Of a DNA stretch of 5,319 nt, positions 3,694 through 5,319 are shown piece after piece. Source of the DNA: an uncultured Acidimicrobiia bacterium (lineage in GTDB: Bacteria > Actinomycetota > Acidimicrobiia > Spongiisociales > JAENVV01); the NCBI GenBank assembly GCA_905480085.1, contig CAJQPD010000124.1:1-5319 (forward strand). Direction: 5' to 3'. The stretch's first letter is position 1. Each line of letters starts with the position of its first letter. A model generated the notes under the pieces. It saw only the letters and a program-made list of their open reading frames with translations. It did no database searches and was not told the origin of the DNA. The position numbers were made by a program, and so were the translations under genes.

Positions 3694-5319
3694 GTGACGA
3701 AACGGACCGGAGTCTTTGACCCATATGTGCCTCGCATGGCGTCCCAATGGGATGTGACCGCCCGTGGTCATTCGTGGCAGTCGATCAACGGATCCCTCGT
3801 CCTGGTCGATATCTCCGGTTTCACCAATCTCTCGGAAAAGCTCGCCCGCCGGGGACGTATCGGCGCCGAAGAGTTGACTGCGGTCCTGAGCCGGGTGTTC
3901 GGCAATATGCTCAACGTGGCCTACGCCCGCGGGGGCAGCCTCCTCAAGTTCGGCGGCGACGCACTCCTGCTTGTGTTCGATGGTCCCGACCATCCTCACC
4001 AGGCGGCCGGAGCGGCAGTGGACATGCGAACTGCACTGCGCGAGTCGGCCAAGATCCCCACCTCGGTGGGGAAGATTCCTTTGCGGATGTCGGTAGGAGT
4101 GCACACGGGGCAGATCGACTTTTTTCTGGTGGGTGAGAGCCATAGGGAGCTGATCATCACCGGACCCGCTGCCTCAATGACAGCCGAGATGGAAGGCACC
4201 GCGGACGCCAACGAGATTGTTGTGTCATCAGCGATGAAGGAGCTTCTCGCCTCCGACTACACAGGTGAGGCAAAAGGAAATGGTTGGATCCTTCGGAAGC
4301 GTTCGATCCCTGCCTCGGAGTCCGATCCCATCGCCCGCCAACCGATTTCCGATGACAGCATGGAGCTTTTTCTGCCCGTCGGACTCCGAGGAAACCTCCG
4401 TTCCGGCCTCCGGGAGTCCGAGCACCGGATCGCTACGGTCGGGTTCCTCAAGTACAAGGGCATCGACGCTCTTTTGGCGTCCGGGGGTCCTGAGCAGGTG
4501 GGCGAGGCGCTCAACGAGTTGGTGACGATCGTTCAGCGGGAAGCCGACGCAGAGGGTGTCACCTTCCTGGCTACTGACATCGACGCTGACGGCGGCAAGA
4601 TCATTCTGGTGGCGGGGGTCCCCGGCGCCCAAGAGGACGACGAAGGGCGGTTGTTGCGGGTCGCCAGGAAGATCCTCGACGCGAAACCACGCCTGGAGAT
4701 TCGGCTCGGCGTGAATCGGGGGCACGTGTTTGCCGGGGACGTCGGCACATCTTTCCGGAGTACGTATACGATCATGGGTGACACCGTGAACCTTGCTGCA
4801 CGGCTCATGGCGGCGGCCGACTCTGGCTCGTTGTATGCCTCTCCGGGGGTGGTTGATCGCTCAAGCACCATGTTCCGGACAGAGGCCCTCGAACCGTTCT
4901 TCGTCAAGGGCAAGGACAAGCCGGTCCAGGCTTTTGAGCTGTTCGACGAGACCGGTACTCGGCCTGTGGAGTTCAACCGCGAGTTGCCGTTCATGGGACG
5001 CAATTCGAGTCTTGAAACCTTGATCAATGAGATGGCATTGGTCACAGAAGGGTCGGGACGTTCGATAACCGTCACCGGCGACGCCGGCATCGGCAAGACC
5101 CGACTTCTTCAGGAGTTCAGGTCCCGAACCGAGCGTGCCCGCTGGTTTGTCGTCCGCGGCGAACCGCACGGCAAAGACAGCACGTACTATGCCCTGAGTG
5201 ATCCGCTCCTGGCCTTGTTAGGAATCGAGCGATCATCTCAGTTAGAAATGGCAGATGCGCTCGCCACGGTCATTGCTGACCGGGTCCCCGACCTCGTTGC
5301 CTTTGCACCGCTGGTCGCC
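3694..5319 (+). CDS. Tandem class III adenylate cyclase with P-loop ATPase domain, N-terminal part
   Basis: The frame is open to the window end without a stop (542 residues) and continues beyond. Domain 1 (about 30-200) has VDISGF with Asp39 and LLKFGGDALLLVF with Lys85 and Asp89, the two metal-binding aspartates. Where the transition-state Asn and Arg should be, it has Ser161 and Glu165. Domain 2 (about 243-415) has no aspartate at either metal position (VGFLKYKG at 249-256; DADGGKIILVAG from 297) but has YTIMGDTVNLAARL at 358-371, with Thr359, Asn366 and Arg370. A P-loop domain follows: LPFMGRN (431-437) and GDAGIGKT (462-469). This order matches soluble adenylyl cyclase and related bacterial proteins, which usually continue into a long helical-repeat region. 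It should make cAMP from ATP, with the ATPase as sensor or regulator. GTG at 3694 is chosen because it keeps the FDPYVPR segment (8-14) often found before domain 1; its ribosome site is poor, and ATG 3736 and GTG 3589 are alternatives. Confidence 0.94.
   Translation, partial: MTKRTGVFDPYVPRMASQWDVTARGHSWQSINGSLVLVDISGFTNLSEKLARRGRIGAEELTAVLSRVFGNMLNVAYARGGSLLKFGGDALLLVFDGPDHPHQAAGAAVDMRTALRESAKIPTSVGKIPLRMSVGVHTGQIDFFLVGESHRELIITGPAASMTAEMEGTADANEIVVSSAMKELLASDYTGEAKGNGWILRKRSIPASESDPIARQPISDDSMELFLPVGLRGNLRSGLRESEHRIATVGFLKYKGIDALLASGGPEQVGEALNELVTIVQREADAEGVTFLATDIDADGGKIILVAGVPGAQEDDEGRLLRVARKILDAKPRLEIRLGVNRGHVFAGDVGTSFRSTYTIMGDTVNLAARLMAAADSGSLYASPGVVDRSSTMFRTEALEPFFVKGKDKPVQAFELFDETGTRPVEFNRELPFMGRNSSLETLINEMALVTEGSGRSITVTGDAGIGKTRLLQEFRSRTERARWFVVRGEPHGKDSTYYALSDPLLALLGIERSSQLEMADALATVIADRVPDLVAFAPLVA

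Noticed and set aside
3559..4143. A 194-codon minus-strand open frame
   Set aside because: It runs antisense across the first cyclase domain, which has clear motifs on the plus strand. The His/Arg/Gly-rich product is a shadow.
4533..5096. A 187-codon minus-strand open frame
   Set aside because: It is antisense to the second cyclase domain and the start of the ATPase domain; a Ser/Arg/Pro-rich shadow.

Overview
The window is about 60% G+C bacterial DNA with tightly packed genes, GTG starts and third codon positions rich in G/C. The mix of genes points to an actinobacterium or a similar high-GC lineage, possibly an uncultivated Acidimicrobiia-like organism. The clues are a MazF with a ribbon-helix-helix antitoxin ending in an acidic-Trp tail, a small four-helix membrane protein of a type I associate with actinobacteria, an apparently leaderless promoter, and a very large cyclase/ATPase. 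The taxonomic call is inference; no rRNA or tRNA gene is present.

Left part (1-949). The first 120 bases hold the start of a leftward gene resembling pyridoxamine-5'-phosphate-oxidase-like flavin-binding proteins, cut by the window edge. Upstream of it lies a short leftward ORF (168-350) that I do not recognise and that may be a gene remnant. A rightward gene for a four-helix membrane protein (476-949) follows, with a clear GGAGG site fixing its start.

Middle part (1018-3245). Four genes lie on the minus strand. In transcription order they are an ADP-ribose-binding macrodomain protein, a CPBP-family intramembrane protease, a ribbon-helix-helix antitoxin and a MazF endoribonuclease. Antitoxin and toxin overlap by 7 bases and are surely coupled. 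Their promoter carries two abutting perfect palindromes, the expected kind of site for autorepression. The macrodomain and CPBP genes are 80 bases apart and may or may not share a transcript.

Right part (3246-5319). A 448-base gap without a convincing gene separates the leftward macrodomain gene from a rightward gene that runs off the window. That gene encodes tandem class III nucleotide cyclase domains followed by a P-loop ATPase, the same order as in mammalian soluble adenylyl cyclase. The two domains look complementary: the first keeps both metal-binding aspartates but lacks the transition-state Asn/Arg pair, while the second keeps Asn/Arg but lacks the aspartates. The enzyme therefore probably works as an internal pseudo-heterodimer with one active site.

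I found no CRISPR array, insertion sequence, phage gene or RNA gene. The most interesting items are the split-active-site cyclase, the double palindrome at the toxin-antitoxin promoter, and the grouping of MazF, CPBP protease and macrodomain genes.
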